Source of the DNA: CAVRCA01 sp963719345
Lineage (GTDB): Bacteria; Pseudomonadota; Alphaproteobacteria; Acetobacterales; Acetobacteraceae
Length of the DNA stretch: 64,000 nucleotides
Direction: 5' to 3'
NCBI GenBank assembly: GCA_963719345.1
Contig: CAVRCA010000001.1
Span: forward strand, 992,001 to 1,056,000
Positions 63,095-64,000 of the stretch are shown one piece after another (within the stretch, counting starts at the first letter, position 1; each line of letters begins with the position of its first letter). The notes beneath the pieces are model-generated. The model was not told the origin of the DNA. It did no database searches and saw only the letters and a program-made list of their open reading frames with translations. The position numbers and the translations under genes were made by a program.

Positions 63095-63315
63095 GCCGCG
63101 GACTTCATGTCGCGTAGCGCTCCGCATCCTGCCGCTTGAAGGTCCGTCCAAGCTCCGGGCAACAGCATGTGCTCGCCCCGTCGATCCCCCGCCTCGATTT
63201 CCACCACGATCAGCGTGGCGGAAGTCCAGGCGAACGTCCCGTCGGCCTCGGGCACGTCGGTCGGAATCGTATAGGCCCGGGCGCGAATTGGCCCGATCCT
63301 CACATCTGGCCGCAT
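63091..63315 (-). pseudogene. Enolase-superfamily (mandelate racemase-like) N-terminal fragment
   Basis: 74 codons. RIGPIRARAYTIPTDVPEAD and FAWTSATLIVVEIEAGDRRG match the first 40 residues of mandelate racemase/muconate lactonising enzymes, which normally continue for over 300 residues. The remaining 28 residues (EHMLLPGAWTDLQAAG onward) do not match the family. The frame stops as ATGA with the membrane-protein start and begins 3 bp after the TPP gene stop, so operon spacing is preserved around what looks like an internal deletion. Confidence 0.55.
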
Positions 63316-63318
63316 CGG

Positions 63319-64000
63319 TTAACTCTTGCCAGGCAGCACGCTCGCCAGGAGTTCTCTCGCGCTGTTCTTCAGCACGCTGCCCAACTCCGGTTCGCTCGGC
63401 ATCATGGTCATGAAGTGCATCGGCGTCCTTCAACGTGATGTGCGGCGGCAGCGGTGGCACGTTCGGGTCGGTGTACGCCTCCAGGATCACCGGACGGTCG
63501 GCCGACAGCGCCTCGTCCCACGCCGCACCGATCTTCTCCGGGTCGTTCACGAAGATGCCCTTCAGCCCGAGCAGCTCGGCATATTTGTGGTACGGGAAAT
63601 CGGGAATGCTCTGCGTCGACTCCGTCTTGCCGGCGCCAAGCTGCACCCGCTCCTCCCATGTCACCTGGTTGAGGTCGCGGTTGTTCAGCACCAGCACGAT
63701 CAGCCGCGGGATTCGACCACTGCTTCCAGTATTTCGAGATGGTGATCATGACGTTGATGCCGTTCATCTGCATCGCGCCGTCGCCCATGCAGGCGATCAC
63801 CGTGCGATCGGGATAGGCCATCTTGGCCGCCATCGCGTACGGCGTGCCGGCGCCGAGCGAGGCGAGGCCGCCCGAGAGCGACGCCTTCATCCCGCGCCGC
63901 ATCTTCAGGTCGCGCGCGTACCAGTTGGCGACGGAGCCGGAATCGGCGGTGACGATCGCGTTGTCCGGCAGTCGAGGCGACAGCTCCCAGAACACGCGCT
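63319..64000 (-). pseudogene. Thiamine-diphosphate-dependent enzyme (pyruvate-oxidase-like), C-terminal part, two frameshifts, cut by window edge
   Basis: ADSGSVANWYARDLKMRRGM, then the ThDP-binding motif from GDGAMQMNGINVMI to the NN in VLVLNNRDLNQVTW, define a POX/acetolactate-synthase-like enzyme. Frame change 1 near 63711: removing one C gives SNPRLIVLVLNN. Frame change 2 near 63425: removing one T gives DADALMTMMPSEPELGSVL and the natural end LLASVLPGKS with TAA at 63321. The gene continues past the window end. Likely one intact gene with two extra bases. First visible gene of the operon that runs to the VOC gene. Confidence 0.82.

Noticed and set aside
62087..63697. 536-codon frame joining the TPP enzyme and the membrane protein as a fusion
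   Set aside because: The joined part between them (63094-63420) is out-of-frame sequence of the TPP end and the enolase fragment; the coincidence of frame is caused by the extra base near 63425.

Overview
The window is high-GC chromosomal DNA with the gene content of a metabolically versatile, oligotrophic alphaproteobacterium. Tat-exported ABC binding proteins, branched-chain amino-acid-type uptake, a Baeyer-Villiger monooxygenase, GMC dehydrogenases and the IS701/IS630/IS110 elements fit Rhodospirillales/Acetobacteraceae best. That placement is inferred from content and is not proven. I saw no rRNA, tRNA or CRISPR array.

Layout. 1-2 kb: a split methyltransferase/family-9 glycosyltransferase (minus). 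2-16.7 kb: gamma-glutamyltransferase, a 2-keto-3-deoxy-galactonokinase-like kinase with a fumarase-superfamily lyase, a complete sugar-type ABC importer (binding protein, two permeases, ATPase), two tandem PiT phosphate transporters behind a structured leader, a broken FAD oxidoreductase and a hydantoinase. 16.7-25.2 kb: livG-livF-livH-livM followed by four consecutive paralogous binding proteins, all minus. 25.5-31.7 kb: dehydrogenases, Nudix, zwf, an alpha/beta hydrolase, a glutamine amidotransferase and an acetyltransferase. 31.7-40.7 kb: a tricarballylate/methylcitrate-like catabolic block (MFS transporter in one reading frame with a TcuA-like dehydrogenase, two MmgE/PrpD proteins, a PrpF-like isomerase) with an orphan groEL. 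40.9-47 kb: BVMO, O-antigen-ligase-like protein, AraC regulator, SRPBCC, GFA and GCS2 proteins.

47.1-55.1 kb is an insertion-sequence graveyard: broken IS630, IS701 and IS5 transposases, an IS110 tail, a stranded thioesterase, and an IS3-family element interrupted by an apparently intact IS110/IS1111-type element. The IS3 copy appears to sit in a toxin-antitoxin locus whose halves survive as a decayed vapC-like gene and an antitoxin start. The most interesting signal is in the 3' non-coding end of the IS1111-type element: a 10-nt exact copy of its own left insertion junction and a 7-nt copy of its right flank, as expected of a guide (bridge/seek) RNA.

55.3-64 kb: SMP-30 lactonase with a cupin, DoxX, and a compact minus-strand operon (TPP enzyme, enolase-family fragment, membrane protein, gluconate-2-dehydrogenase-subunit-3-like protein, two GMC oxidoreductases, VOC protein).

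Caution: at least nine otherwise well-preserved genes carry single-base frameshifts, most repaired by deleting one base. Systematic assembly error is at least as likely as real gene decay, and affected genes are marked.
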